64,000 nucleotides of DNA from Taudactylus pleione (GCA_031769625.1 JAUIMM010000088.1:4231501-4295500); one strand, 5' to 3'. Positions 1-10,600 are shown, numbered from the stretch's first letter. The notes: generated by a model not told the origin, from the sequence alone. Translations and numbers: made by a program.

Positions 1-897
1 GACCGGTAGGCCTTCATGAAGATAAGCTTCAGAAATAGCCATACGGATCCAGGCTGCCAAAGTTTGCTTTGAAGCAGGCCAACCCTTTTTACGGAAGCCA
101 TAGAGGACAAACAAAGCGTCCGACTTCCTAAACGAAGAAGTGCGGTCAACATAAGTCCTTAAGGCCCGCACAACATCCAAAGAGGCCTCACCCACGGAAA
201 GACCCGGTGAGTTAAAGGCCGGAACAACTATTTCCTCGTTAACATGAAACTGGGAAACAACTTTGGGAAGAAACTCGGGCCGAGTGCGGAGCACTGCCCT
301 GTTCCCATAAAAAACCAAGAAAGGGGGTCTACAAGAAAGAGCCCCTAACTCAGAAACACGTCTGGCCGAAGCAATGGCCAGAAGTAAAACAGTCTTAGCT
401 GTTAGCCATTTAAGATCCACTGAGCCCAGTGGTTCAAACGGCGGTCCTTGGAGAGCCCTCAGGACCACAGCCAAATCCCAAGGCGCCACAGGTGGAACAA
501 AGGGCGGCTGAATGCGGAGAACACCCTGCATAAAGGTGCGCACATCCGGGATTGTAGCAATCCTACGGTGAAACCAGACAGATAGGGCCGAAACCTGTAC
601 CTTCAAAGAAGCAAGGCGAAGCCCATGATCTAGTCCCGCTTGCAGGAAGGCGAGAATCCGAGACAGACGAAACTCCCGCAGTGCATAACCTCTCGGTCGA
701 CACCACTGGAAGAACGTATGCCACACGCGATGGTATATCCTCGCGGAAGACGGTTTCCGAGCTCGTAACATGGTACGCACCACAGAGCTGGAAAACCCCC
801 GGGACCTCAGCATGGCCGTCTCAACAGCCACGCCGTCAAAGACAGCCGAGTCAGGTCCGGGTGAAGGCAAGGACCCTGAGACAGAAGGTCCGGTCAT
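1..897 (-). CDS. DIRS tyrosine recombinase, N-terminal 299 codons (partial)
   Basis: The enzyme would integrate the circular DIRS cDNA by site-specific recombination. Reading the minus strand from the ATG at 897-895, the frame stays open to base 1. Around residues 168-185 it reads TAKTVLLLAIASARRVSEL: the helix and box I of tyrosine recombinases, where the arginine just before VSEL (residue 180) is the expected catalytic residue. The box II His-x-x-Arg and the tyrosine nucleophile would lie past the window edge. The ATG overlaps the stop of the upstream RT frame as ATGA (897-894), suggesting coupled re-initiation. The frame is also open upstream of the ATG, so translation by frameshift or splicing is possible. 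The absence of stops argues for a recently active copy. Confidence 0.85.
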   Translation of the reverse strand, partial: MTGPSVSGSLPSPGPDSAVFDGVAVETAMLRSRGFSSSVVRTMLRARKPSSARIYHRVWHTFFQWCRPRGYALREFRLSRILAFLQAGLDHGLRLASLKVQVSALSVWFHRRIATIPDVRTFMQGVLRIQPPFVPPVAPWDLAVVLRALQGPPFEPLGSVDLKWLTAKTVLLLAIASARRVSELGALSCRPPFLVFYGNRAVLRTRPEFLPKVVSQFHVNEEIVVPAFNSPGLSVGEASLDVVRALRTYVDRTSSFRKSDALFVLYGFRKKGWPASKQTLAAWIRMAISEAYLHEGLPV

Positions 898-2933
898 AGC
901 GGCAACCGCAGAGGACTGTCCATGGACAGACCCTGAAGGTCTGAGAACCAGTGCCGTCTGGGCCACGTGGGAGCTATCAACAGGAGCGTCCCTCCTTCCT
1001 GTTTGAATTTCCGGATTACCCGTGGAAGAAGGGAGACCGGAGGGAACAGGTATGCGAACCGGAACGTCCACCGGACGGACAGAGCATCCACCAGAGACGC
1101 CCCTTCGTCTCTTGTGCGAGACCCGTACACCGGCAACTTGTTGTTGTGCCGGGACGCCATGAGGTCGATTTCTGGAAGACCCCACCTGTCCACCAGTAGT
1201 TGAAAAACGTCTGGGTGCAGGGACCATTCCCCCGGATGAACGTCCTGGCGACTTAGAAAGTCCGCCTCCCAATTTAGCACTCCCGGGATGAAGACCGCTG
1301 ATATGGCCGGAAGATTGCGCTCCGCCCAAACCAGGATCCGAGAGACCTCTAAGAGAGCCGCCCGACTGCGAGTTCCTCCTTGCCTGTTTATGTAGGCCAC
1401 GGTGGTAGCGTTGTCCGACTGGACCTGCACCGGGCGACCCTGGAGAAACCGCTGTGCCTGCTGGAGAGCATTGAAGACCGCACGGAGTTCCAAGATATTT
1501 ATTGGAAGCTCCGCTTCTGTCGGCGTCCACCTGCCCTGGAACAAGTGTGGACCCGAAACTGCTCCCCAGCCCCGAAGACTGGCGTCCGTTGTCAACAGGA
1601 CCCAATTTGGAACCCAGAACGGACGTCCCTTGTTGAGGTGGGTCGTCTGTAACCACCACGCAAGGGACAGGCGAACCTCCTGGGTGAGCACAATCGTCTG
1701 GGACTTCAGAGACTGAGGCAGCCCGTTCCACTTGGACAGGATCAGGTGCTGCAGAGGTCTGGAGTGAAACTGGGCGTATTCCACCATGTCGAACACCGAC
1801 ACCATGGAGCCCAGTAACCTCATCGCCGAGTGTAAGGACACCCGGCGGCTGTGCAGGCAACTGCGCACCCTTGACTGTAAAGCAGAGATCTTGTCCTCCG
1901 TCACGAAGATCCTTTGCTGTCCCGAGTCCAATAAGGCTCCAAGATGCAGAATCCTCCGAGACGGGATTAGAGTGGACTTCTGCCAGTTGATTAGCCATCC
2001 GTGCCGTTGCAGCAGTGCAATGGTCAGGTCCAAGTGGCGTAACAGGAGCTCTGGAGATCCTGCCACCAATAACAGGTCGTCCAAATACGGCAACATGCGG
2101 ACTCCCTGCAGCCGCAGAGAAGCCGCCATGACCGCCATCACCTTGGTGAAAACACGTGGTGCTGTTGCCAGGCCAAAAGGTAACGCCCGAAACTGGAAGT
2201 GGTCGCTGCGGATTGCAAACCTGAGGAACTGTTGATGGCACAAAAGAATAGGGACATGCAGGTAAGCGTCCTGTATGTCCAATGACACCAAGTAGTCCCC
2301 AGGTTCCAGCGCCAGAATGATGGACCGTAGGGTCTCCATCCGAAACTTCGGGACCCGCAAAGACTTGTTGAGTGCTTTGAGGTTGAGAATCGGACGATAT
2401 GACCCATTGGGTTTCTGTACCAAAAATAGATTTGAATAGAAACCCTGGCCCCTCTGGGAGAATGGAACAGCCACTATAACTCCAGCCTGGAGCATAGTGT
2501 GCAATACCTTCCGCAGCTCCGTAGCCTTGCTCCGGTCTGATGGGAGACCCGTGGTGAAGAAGCGAGCCGGGGGTCTGTGCCGGAAGGAGAGGGCGTATCC
2601 GTGGGAAACCACCTCCAGAACCCAAGTGTCTGTCGTAGTGGTCGACCAACACTGGGCGAACTGTAGCAGGCGGCCTCCCACCCTGGGATCCCCCAAATGG
2701 AGGCCCGGACCGTCAGGCCGCAGGCTTGTCATCTGGCTTGGGGGCCGGACGTCTGGTACTCCATGCCTGCTTCCGGGGCTTGACCGATTTCTTAGGGCCA
2801 GCCTGTCGAGGAAACGACTGTGGTTTGGGCCTGCCCTGGGCCCTAGATGACCGAAAGGACGATGGTCCCGAACCAGAAGGAGCAGCGGCCGACGGGAGAC
2901 AAGCAGATTTGGCTGCCGCCAGCGTGGCCACAA
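894..2933 (-). CDS. DIRS reverse transcriptase / RNase H with methyltransferase-like tail
   Basis: This 679-residue frame is intact. The RT spans roughly residues 140-345, with the first catalytic Asp in LVSLDIQDAYLHV (D219) and the YLDD box at 283-286. RNase H follows at about 445-565, with the four expected acidic residues: D450 (TTDAS), E482 (ILELRA), D507 (QSDNAT) and D558 (EADFLSRQ). Residues 585-670 (IDLMASRHNNK, then SRTRD and APTWPRRHWFSDL) match the region of DIRS polyproteins described as a Dam-like methyltransferase domain. The first 100 residues overlap gag in another frame and are low in complexity, so the real start may be downstream or depend on frameshifting. It acts on element RNA to make cDNA. 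Confidence 0.93.
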   Translation of the reverse strand: MWPRWRQPNLLVSRRPLLLLVRDHRPFGHLGPRAGPNHSRFLDRLALRNRSSPGSRHGVPDVRPPSQMTSLRPDGPGLHLGDPRVGGRLLQFAQCWSTTTTDTWVLEVVSHGYALSFRHRPPARFFTTGLPSDRSKATELRKVLHTMLQAGVIVAVPFSQRGQGFYSNLFLVQKPNGSYRPILNLKALNKSLRVPKFRMETLRSIILALEPGDYLVSLDIQDAYLHVPILLCHQQFLRFAIRSDHFQFRALPFGLATAPRVFTKVMAVMAASLRLQGVRMLPYLDDLLLVAGSPELLLRHLDLTIALLQRHGWLINWQKSTLIPSRRILHLGALLDSGQQRIFVTEDKISALQSRVRSCLHSRRVSLHSAMRLLGSMVSVFDMVEYAQFHSRPLQHLILSKWNGLPQSLKSQTIVLTQEVRLSLAWWLQTTHLNKGRPFWVPNWVLLTTDASLRGWGAVSGPHLFQGRWTPTEAELPINILELRAVFNALQQAQRFLQGRPVQVQSDNATTVAYINRQGGTRSRAALLEVSRILVWAERNLPAISAVFIPGVLNWEADFLSRQDVHPGEWSLHPDVFQLLVDRWGLPEIDLMASRHNNKLPVYGSRTRDEGASLVDALSVRWTFRFAYLFPPVSLLPRVIRKFKQEGGTLLLIAPTWPRRHWFSDLQGLSMDSPLRLPL

Positions 2934-4173
2934 TCTTATCCAGATCCGGACCGAAGAGAACTTCTCCGGTAAACGGCAACGCTTCCAGACCTTTCTTGGA
3001 ATCTGCGTCCGCCTTCCAGGATCGCAGCCACAAGGTGCGACGAGCAGCTACCGCTGCTGAAGAAATTCTAGACACCAGAGTACTAATGTCTAGAGCCGCC
3101 TCGTTGATGTAGGTGGCCGAATCACGGAGATTGCCAATCAACTCCGCCTGTTCGGCCGGACAGTCGGATTCAAAAGAAGCCTCTAATGAATCCGCCCAGC
3201 GCTCCATCGCTCTGGCAACCCAGCAAATGGCCATAGCCGGCCGTGCTGCCCCCCCTGCAAGGGAATAAGCGGACTTCAGGCAGATTTCTACCTTGCGGTC
3301 CGTAGCATCCTTAAGGGAGGACATGGATGGCATCGGCAATGTGGCACTACGGACAAGACGGGTCACGTGAGAATCCACCTGTGGAGGGGATTCCCACTTA
3401 GCAAAATAATTATCCGCGAACGGATAAGCCACCGCCAGGCGTCTCTGCGGCTGGTATCTTTTGCCAGGTTGTTTCCACGCCTCCTCTAAATGGTCCATCA
3501 ACTGACCCGAAAGAGGAAAGACTGTGGCATCGCCCTTCACATCTTTGAAAAAGGCATACTTAGATTTAGCCGCTGGGGGAACTTCGTCCTCAATCACCAA
3601 GGCTGTGCGGACCGCCCGAATAAGTCCAGGAATATATACTTTGGACTTAGCATCAGCGTCCTTAGTATGGAGAGGTTCCTGATCGTAAGGATCCAGAATC
3701 TCCCCATCATCAGACGTCCCTTCGTCATCCTCATAAGGAGCGGACAGAGACGCCACCGGCCTTTTATGAGGCCGCATCACAGACTCCCCTTGCAACACAT
3801 CCGACAAGTGCTGTACAGAACTCGTCAGGGAGTTAACCCATGCTGGCTCCTGAGAACCCGGGAGCGGGGAAATAGGGAGACTGTGGGGTACCACCAATTG
3901 TCGTGGGAACCCCTGCATGGGTGACGACACCACAGACTGCTGGGACAAACCCATCGGAGTAAACGCGGGCTGCGGAGCTAACTGGCCCACTAAAGCTGTT
4001 AACGCCTGAGCGAAACAAGCCCAGGGCGGCTCCTGTACCGGTGCTGTAACCGTAATAGGCCACGCCATGGACAAACACTGCCGGCAAAGGCCCTCCGCGC
4101 TACCCTCCCCCTCCGCTAACGGTACTTTGCACGTGGTACACTGTAGCCGGAGGGGAAAATCACTTTCAGACAT
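2713..4173 (-). CDS. DIRS gag-like ORF1 protein
   Basis: A 486-residue intact frame whose stop lies 221 bases inside the RT frame. The N-terminus carries two CxxC pairs (C12, C15, C30, C33), a possible zinc ribbon. An acidic stretch (DDEGTSDDGEILD, about residue 148) precedes the central alpha-helical part. The C-terminus is rich in Ser, Arg, Lys and Pro, as expected for a nucleic-acid-binding gag tail. DIRS ORF1 proteins are placed here by convention and have little sequence conservation, so the call rests mainly on position and length. The ATG at 4173-4171 is the first in frame after a leader of about 1 kb. Confidence 0.85.
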   Translation of the reverse strand: MSESDFPLRLQCTTCKVPLAEGEGSAEGLCRQCLSMAWPITVTAPVQEPPWACFAQALTALVGQLAPQPAFTPMGLSQQSVVSSPMQGFPRQLVVPHSLPISPLPGSQEPAWVNSLTSSVQHLSDVLQGESVMRPHKRPVASLSAPYEDDEGTSDDGEILDPYDQEPLHTKDADAKSKVYIPGLIRAVRTALVIEDEVPPAAKSKYAFFKDVKGDATVFPLSGQLMDHLEEAWKQPGKRYQPQRRLAVAYPFADNYFAKWESPPQVDSHVTRLVRSATLPMPSMSSLKDATDRKVEICLKSAYSLAGGAARPAMAICWVARAMERWADSLEASFESDCPAEQAELIGNLRDSATYINEAALDISTLVSRISSAAVAARRTLWLRSWKADADSKKGLEALPFTGEVLFGPDLDKIVATLAAAKSACLPSAAAPSGSGPSSFRSSRAQGRPKPQSFPRQAGPKKSVKPRKQAWSTRRPAPKPDDKPAA

Positions 4174-5250
4174 GATGGCACCACGTATGTGACCTCTCTC
4201 ACCAATTAAGTATTAAATAGGCGAGAGACCACCCTGCAGCACCGCACCGCAAGGGCTTTAGCAGAAGAACAGGGACAGTAATAAAGCTGACAGTTTAGAG
4301 AAGAAAAGTTACAGGCAGCGCTAGCACAGTCACATACAATGCAGAGAAATAACAATGCACTAACAGCGCTGATCACTCAACTACACAGACACAGGGCCTG
4401 GTAGGACACAGCGCTGCATACACAGACCTGAGCCACAGCGGAAGAGAGGTATGCGGGGGGACCCAGACCACGATGCTTCCGTCCAGCGCTTCCAGCAGCG
4501 TTCACCATGCGTTCTGGAGAAGATGGCCGCCGAGGAGCAGAGAGGAGGCTGGCCTGGGGGAGGAGCGCTGCCACAGGACCAGTCGGCAGCATGCAGAGAG
4601 GGCTGTGTGCAGCGGGGGAGGCGCCGGCTGTGAGACAGGGAAGGCGCGCTCCCCTGGCATGCATTTAACCCCTGGGATGCCGCAGCGCTACCGCTCTGCT
4701 GCGGTCCGCTGTCCCAGGGGGTAGTGGAAGCGCAGGTTGGTCGCCTGGCTCCACGCTGCAGCCAGTCCCCAGGGAGCCCCCTGCCTGGGGACTTAGGACC
4801 ATGTGATCAGCGGGGACCCACCGCGGACCCCGCTGCTTACCTCTGTCCCCCTTGAATCCGGCCATGGTCCGGAGCATCTGGGGTCACCGCTAGCTGTGAC
4901 CCCAGACGCCCACCAGCATCCCCGGATCAGTACCGGCGTTCTGGTACCGGCGGGGTGTAGGGAAGACAGCATGGACGTCAGGACTGACTGTCCATGCTGT
5001 TCATCCAGATGTGCAGCCACAGCTGCATGAAGAAAAAGCTTCAGGGGCTCTTCTAGCCCCCACTCCAACAGGTGCACCCGACTCCGGCCGGGCACCAAAC
5101 TAAACTGAGGTGCCTTGGCCCGGGGGCGGGGTATAGGAGGGGGACCTAGTGCATCCTGGGAGGCTGAAAGCTTAACTCTTTGGTGCCCTGCGACTGACGT
5201 CACACCTATACCCCAAGGTATCCTGTGGATACCCTATGGACCCTGAAGTA
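4174..5250 (-). promoter_or_regulatory. DIRS 5' leader and terminal repeat with CRE and GC box
   Basis: This untranslated leader precedes gag. The outer 150 bases hold a GC box (GGGGCGGGG-like, about 5,123-5,131) and a perfect palindromic CRE, TGACGTCA, at 5,195-5,202. The terminal stretch 5,208-5,255, with its 'GGTATCCTGTGGATACC' near-palindrome, resembles DIRS termini. ORFs inside it are not conserved-looking and were left out. It is the expected place for the promoter, but no transcription start can be assigned. Confidence 0.6.
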
Positions 5251-5255
5251 GAAAT

Positions 5256-5833
5256 TGTCAGGTTTGATGTGCAGCACCATACAACGTTGCATGCGACCGA
5301 GGGAATGAGCATATCGTACGTACACAGTGCACGATATATCGTTCCGATGCGGCCATATCGACACAACATCACTCCAGTGTGTACCCTACATAAGGGGAAG
5401 GGGAAAAAGCCCTGGTCTTTTGGAATTAAATACCTGAATGGACGTCTAGCGAGCATATGCAGGCATTTATCCTACAACAATCCTTGTCGCATACTGAAAT
5501 GCTAATCAGGAGGAAGGACTGGACTATTATTAGGTTGTTAAAGTTGCTTTCTGATATCAGCAGTTTAATTCTGACCATGTTAATGCAATCGGGAAACAAG
5601 GGAGAAGACTACCGTCTTAAGGTTAGAAAGGGTCATCCCGGTCTATTACCGTATACGTTTCTATATATTGCTATCAAAACAGTCTTCTAATACTTGCTAA
5701 CATGACAGTCGCCGTTGTCAATTTGTTATTTCGGTTCATATTCTGCCTGCCATAAAAAGTGCTGATAAGATTGGGATAAACACTGGAGAGGATAGAACAA
5801 AACACAAGTCAAAATAATGCAACTTCTTCTAAT
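5256..5833. other. No gene; fragment of a MITE with 'cagtgtgtacc' terminus
   Basis: Around 5,300-5,395 the cgatatatcg-type motifs and the closing 'ccagtgtgtaccct' resemble the family at 43,871-44,225. The left half is missing, perhaps replaced by the DIRS insertion. The remainder (5,400-5,833) shows nothing recognisable. Confidence 0.35.
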
Positions 5834-6320
5834 TAAGGATCGCCCACAACTCACTACTGGCTGGGAGAGGGAAAGAGCAAGGGGAGGAGGGGCTGCTGCA
5901 GTGCAGACAGCCCAGACTGGTGGGCGATCCTATCAGGCAGCCCCCCCTCAGAGGGCGATCTCTAAAAGGTGCCCACAGACTGGACAACTCGCAGAAGATA
6001 CGATGTTGTCAACGATTTCCCTTGAACTCCCCGGGCAGCTCACCGGCTCTACTGGACAGATGATATCTTGCTAAACTGTGCAACGTGGCCAACGACCTAT
6101 GGTGCTTCCTTAATGATTTCCAGTGCATCGTTAAGGAGATTGCCAGATCTTACCTGCATTAGGTAAGATCTGAAGACACGACAAACGACCTGCGGAACCG
6201 TGCATCAGATCGTTATCGTTTCTGAAAGCTGCACGATTTGCGCGTTTTTTAAACAATGTATCGTTCTCATGCAATTTGTGCAAATTGTGCCTAAAATCAT
6301 CCAGTGTGTGGGCACCTTAA
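5834..6320. mobile_element. Putative MITE with imperfect inverted ends
   Basis: The left end (taagg, then gcccaca) and the right end (ccagtgtgtgggcacctta) are imperfect inverted copies. The interior has no coding capacity. Weak evidence; superfamily not assigned. Confidence 0.4.
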
Positions 6321-6690
6321 GAGTCACTTATTTGTGATGGTAAAGTAGGTCACTCCCTGGTAGTTCAATATGTAGATGCTTCATATTTGGAGACCCAGAA
6401 ACAATGTATTTAGTTCTGTAATGGGCAACAGACAGCAATAGGGACATCTGTGTCCCTACAAGCATACTCATGCAACTCCCAATGGCCCCAGCTTTTTTAC
6501 TATTACTTTATCACCTACCAAGCATAACTTAGGTTTGATTTAACAGAGATGGGTCTGCTGGTGAAATGAAGGGCACCACAATACATAGAATAAGGGTGAA
6601 ATTAAACTATTGTTTGCTGACCGTTCCTAACTACACATGCTTACTAAGCATGGTCAACTGTAGCCTTTTAGGTCAAACAGAGAATTAACT
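6321..6690. other. No gene or recognisable repeat
   Basis: AT-rich unique-looking sequence with no supported ORF, tandem repeat or inverted repeat. Confidence 0.5.
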
Positions 6691-7108
6691 ATACCCCTTT
6701 CACACCGCAAACTGGGGTCGGACCCAGGATTTTGTACACAGGTCCATCCTGGGTGCGACCCAGTTGAGATTCCTTTCAGCCTGGCGGCCTCACCCGGCTT
6801 ATTGACGGGTCCATGACGTCACCGCCGTCGCATGCAGAGCTGGAGCTATGAGATCAGAACATCTCCAAGTGCCGGCTCTTCCTATGCTGTGAACGAGTCC
6901 TGGGTCGCATCAACCTGGGTTACCCATTCACACTGCACCACGAGCCGGGTTGAACCTGTGTTAAACCTTGCTCGTTACCCGGGTTGAAATGCCAGCTCGC
7001 TCAACCCGGATTATTTCAACTGGGCCCTTTCACACGGAGCAATAACCCTGGTTGCTGCGCGTTCACTTGAAATAACCCGGGTTATTGCTGGCAGTGTGAA
7101 AGGGGTAT
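6691..7108. mobile_element. MITE with 'ACCCCTTTCACAC' inverted termini
   Basis: The left end ATACCCCTTTCACACCGC matches the reverse complement of the right end GGCAGTGTGAAAGGGGTAT at nearly every position. A TA dinucleotide sits at each border and may be the target duplication. The interior holds further internal inverted segments (gggttatt / aataaccc). No coding capacity. Confidence 0.75.
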
Positions 7109-7595
7109 CAGAGGCCTACTTTTCGGTGTCTGCTTGCATCTAGCACAGGCATCAGCAGAGAAATGGGCTCCTAAGGTATAGTTGATAGTAAGGTAACAAA
7201 ATAATGTTTATTGTAAGATGGACAGATATGCTGAGCAATATGGGCCAATATACACTATGCGTGAGCATCATGTGTGATGAAGGGTCACCCTCAAATGAAT
7301 TAGAGATATGTAAGAACTTTCACACTTAAAAGTAGAGTATTTCACTTTAATTGACTGTTGCAATGAATTGCATGCTGCATATCACTTATATGCACCATTA
7401 AACTGTTTATCTATATCTTTACGTAATACTGAGTCTAGAACCATTTGACAAACACTTATCAATGTGGTAAAGGATAACAACCAGTGTTCTGCAACGTTGT
7501 TGCTTCACACATGTGAGCAGACATCCTCTATTGTTGCTTACATTACAAAACAAGCTTAGCAGACGAACTGACGGAAATCTCCCTGCAGAATTAAT
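7109..7595. other. No gene seen
   Basis: Unique-looking AT-rich sequence with no recognised family. Confidence 0.4.
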
Positions 7596-7890
7596 GGAGC
7601 ATACACACGATCAGATTTGTCAGATGTGTCAGATGAACGATTTGAACGATCTGAATGATTTGACCAACGATTTGAACTATGAACGATTTTTGACTGCATT
7701 AAATTGAATGGAATCGTCCAAATCTGACTGCAAACACATCAGATGTCAGATATCGTTATCTGACCATCGGGAACGCGCATCGTTCATCATTCAGACATGT
7801 CAGATAAGTCAGATTTTCCTTCAGATATGAACGATTTTTTAAATCGTTATCGTTCAGAACTGAAGAAAAATCTGACCGTGTGTATGCACC
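7596..7890. mobile_element. MITE with 'CATACACACGATCAGATTT' inverted termini
   Basis: The left arm at 7,600-7,618 matches the reverse complement of 7,868-7,886 at 18 of 19 positions. The interior is built from repeats of 'gaacgattt' and 'tcagat'. The short frames here are by-products of these repeats. Confidence 0.75.
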
Positions 7891-8289
7891 ATACGTTTCC
7901 CCGTTCCAGCCTTACGCCTAGCGTTCAAAAAGCTAGTAGAAGATCTGTCCACCTAGTAGTCATTGTGAATTGTTGTTATAGCTTGTAACATTTATTTATT
8001 TTCCATTAAAATACCTGCTATGTTATTACATTTATCTTTAGCGAATTACTGAGACTCTTCCTCCCACTACCAACCTATTTCTCTCCTCCTCTTTGCATTC
8101 AACTACATGAGTGACTGGTTATCTCATGTTCTCACCTCTCCCCCCCATTCTTGAATTACTGAATGCAGGCTTCCTGCCTTTGCAAAAAAATATAAATGAT
8201 CTTATGACAAAAGCTAACAGTCACTTTTCCAAACTTCTACCACCTGGACTATATTTAGCATTTATCTTGCCATGTATCCCTGCTGCATC
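7891..8289. other. No gene recognised
   Basis: Sequence between a MITE and an L2 ORF2 scrap. It may include older LINE sequence, but no reading frame matches a protein I know. Confidence 0.35.
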
Positions 8290-8450
8290 CTAACCTAAAT
8301 ACAAGACTGATGTTCCTCTCTAATCTCGCCACATCCAGTGCACCACTCAGCAAACCCATACACTGGCTCTCTATGTCCTTCAGAATCCAATTTAAATTAC
8401 TGACTCTTACCCACAAAGCCCTTAACACAACCACCCCTTCCTATATCTGA
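8290..8450 (+). pseudogene. L2/CR1-group LINE ORF2 C-terminal fragment
   Basis: From 8,355 to the stop at 8,448-8,450 the plus strand reads PIHWLSMSFRIQFKLLTLTH then KALNTTTPSY. This matches the 'LHWLPV..RI.FKLL.L..KAL' segment found downstream of the RT domain in L2/CR1/Rex LINEs. The fragment is 5' truncated, and the RT core is absent. It is dead as a gene. Confidence 0.6.
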
Positions 8451-8467
8451 AATCTCATTTTAAAATA

Positions 8468-8870
8468 CTCTGGGAGGAATTCAATTAGGCGCGATAATGC
8501 AGTAATATTTTATGCGCAAAGTTTTTTAGCCCTTTGCGTGCTTATCGAGTCTATGCGCGCACCTGTTTTTCACGCTATTCAACTCCAAAAGTGGTGAAGC
8601 GGTATTCGCGCGATAATTCTTCTGACTTTTACCGGCGATAAGTATCACAAGTGATGTCAGTGGGAGTGCTTTCGGCTCTGTTTGAGCCGAAAGCACCGTT
8701 GGGCTTGCGGCAAAGAGACCCTACCACAAGGGTCTCGTCACAAGCCCGATGGTCGCGATGGTCTTGACCAAGAGGCCGTTCTGCAAAACCAGAGGGCCAG
8801 CCCTGATTCAGAGCGAGCGCTCTGTCAGAGCGTCCGGCTCTGAATCAGGCCCAAAGTCCCTTTTTAGCCA
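8468..8870. mobile_element. MITE remnants ('gaattcaattagg' type) plus short palindrome
   Basis: The left part begins with 'ggaattcaattaggcgcgat', an end type common among MITEs in this window. The right part (8,801-8,855) is an inverted repeat closing with 'gctctgaatcaggcc', like the GGGCCTGATTCA family at 29.1, 31.6 and 39.9 kb. It appears to be two fragments joined. Confidence 0.5.
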
Positions 8871-8930
8871 CAAATAGGAGTTTTGCACATCTTTTCACCA
8901 ACTCAGGAAGTGGTCTAGACTTTTTGCATC

Positions 8931-10332
8931 TACAGCCATGGCCAAAAGTTTTGAGAATGACAAGTATTGGTTTCACAATTTTTATGATGGCAATTTGCAT
9001 ATGCTCCAGAATGTCATCAAGAGTGATCAGATGAATTGCAATTAATTTCAAAGTCCCTCTTTGCCATGACAATGAACTTAATCCCAAGAAAAACATTTCC
9101 ACTGCATTTTAGCCCTGCCACAAAGGACAAGCTGACATGTCAGTGATACTCTCATTTACACAGGTGAGAGTGTTGACGAGGACAAGGCTGGCGATCACTC
9201 TGTCATGCCGAATGAGTTAGAACAACAGACTGGAAGCTTTCAAAGGAGGGTGGAGCTTGAAATTATTGTTCTTCCTCTGTTTACCATGGTTACCTGCAAG
9301 GAAACACATGCAGTCATCATTGCTTTGTACAAATAGGGCTTCACAGGCAAAGATATTGCTGCTAGTATGATTGCACTTAAATCAACCATTTATCGGATCA
9401 TCAAGAACTTCAAGGAGAGAGAGGTTCAATAGTTGTGAAGAAGGCTTCAGGGAGCCCAGTTTCCTAAAGTTGATTCAGCTATGGGATTGGGGAACCACCA
9501 GTGCAAAGTTTGCTCACGAATGACAGCAGGCAGGTGTGAGTGCATCTTCACGCACAGTGAGGCGAAGACGTTTGAAGGATGGCCTGGTGTCAAGAAGGGC
9601 AGCAAAGAAACCTCTTCTCTCCAGGAAAAACAAAAAGGTACAGGAATTGGACTGCTGTGAACTGGGGTAAAGTTATTTTCTCTGATGAATCCCCTTTCAG
9701 ATTGTTTGGGGCATCTGGAAAAACCCTTGTCCGGAAAAGGAAAGGTGAGCGCTACCATCAGTCCTGTGTCGTGCCCACAGTAAAGCATCCGGAGACCTTT
9801 CATGTGTGGGGTTACTTCTCAGCCAAGGGAGTGGGCTCACAGCCATGAATAAGAATGGTACCAAAACATCCTCCAAGAGCAACTTCTCCCAAGCATCCAA
9901 GAACAGTTTGATGACAAACAATGCCTTTTCCAGCATGATGGAGCACCTTGTCATAAGGCAAAAGTGATAACTATGTGGCTCGGGGAACAAAACCTTGAAA
10001 TTTTGGGACCATGGACAGGAAATTCCCAGACCTTAATTCCATTGAGAACTTGTGGTCAATCCTCAAAAGGTGGGTGGACAAACAAAAACCCACAAATTCT
10101 GACAAACGCCAAGCATTGATTAGGCAAGAATGGGCGGCCATCAGTCAGTATGTGGCCCAGAAGTTGATTGACAGCATGCCAGGGCGCATTGCAAAGGTCT
10201 TGAAACAGAAAGATCAACACTGCAAGTATTTACTCTCTGCAAAAACTTAATGTAATTGTCAATACAAGCTTTTGACACTTATGAAATGCTTGTAATTTTA
10301 CTTCAGTATACCATAGTAACAACTGACAAAAA
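8931..10332 (+). mobile_element. Tc1/mariner transposon, 3' inverted repeat lost
   Basis: The left end TACAGCCATGGCCAAAAGTT at 8,931 is the terminus of a Tc1-like family known in fish and frogs. A decayed transposase follows. The expected matching right terminus is missing: the typical 'cagtataccatagtaac' sequence is present at about 10,303 but the copy stops near 10,332, where a CCTAACCC-family repeat begins. The upstream TA fits Tc1 insertion at TA. Confidence 0.8.
9288..10250 (+). pseudogene. Tc1-like transposase, decayed
   Basis: This was a DD34E transposase for cut-and-paste transposition. An N-terminal helix-turn-helix region is readable at about 9,330-9,430 (KDIAASMIALKSTIYRIIK). The catalytic segments survive in different frames: VIFSDESPF (first Asp, about 9,679), QHDGAPCHKA (second Asp, about 9,934) and DLNSIENLW (catalytic Glu, about 10,035). 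An early stop at about 9,339, more stops near 9,470-9,560, and frame changes near 9,845-10,010 destroy the gene. The C-terminus to 10,250 is readable. It cannot make a functional protein. Confidence 0.85.
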
Positions 10333-10363
10333 GGGAAAGAGATTGAAATACCAGCGGTTCAAA

Positions 10364-10600
10364 TCCCGACAGCGGATGCCCAATGAATGAAGATCCCGAC
10401 TGGAGCAGGTAAGTACCCTAACCCTCCCCTGTCCCTCCCCTAACCCTCTCTTAGTGGTGCCTAACCCCAACCTCCCCCCCAGTGCCTAACCCTAACCTCC
10501 CCCCAGGGGTGCCTAACCTTAAACCCCTCTTACTGCTCCCAAACCTAACCCTAATCTCTCCCTGGAGGTTCCTAACCCTAACCCTCCCCCCTAGGGATGC
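10364..10600. repeat. CCTAACCC-core dispersed repeat, copy 1
   Basis: 'atcccgac' motifs are followed by about ten imperfect 'gcctaaccctaaccctcccc' units. Related copies lie at about 12.4, 13.9, 18.8, 23.8, 24.2 and 35.9 kb. The right terminal hairpin seen in the full copies is missing. Confidence 0.7.

Larger units (their letters stand above)
1..5250 (-). mobile_element. DIRS-type tyrosine-recombinase retrotransposon, 3' end off window
   Basis: The three reading frames below lie in the order gag-like, RT/RNase H, tyrosine recombinase on the minus strand. That order, and a recombinase in place of a DDE integrase, define the DIRS order. A leader of about 1 kb precedes gag and ends near 5,250, where the DIRS-like GC-rich sequence gives way to unrelated AT-richer DNA. 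All three frames are open, so this is a young copy. The recombinase C-terminus, internal complementary region and far terminal repeat lie outside the window. DIRS elements leave no target duplication, so the 5,250 boundary is approximate. Confidence 0.9.

Noticed and set aside
1786..4087. Long plus-strand ORFs opposite the DIRS genes
   Set aside because: No recognisable domains; they are antisense shadows of GC-rich coding sequence.
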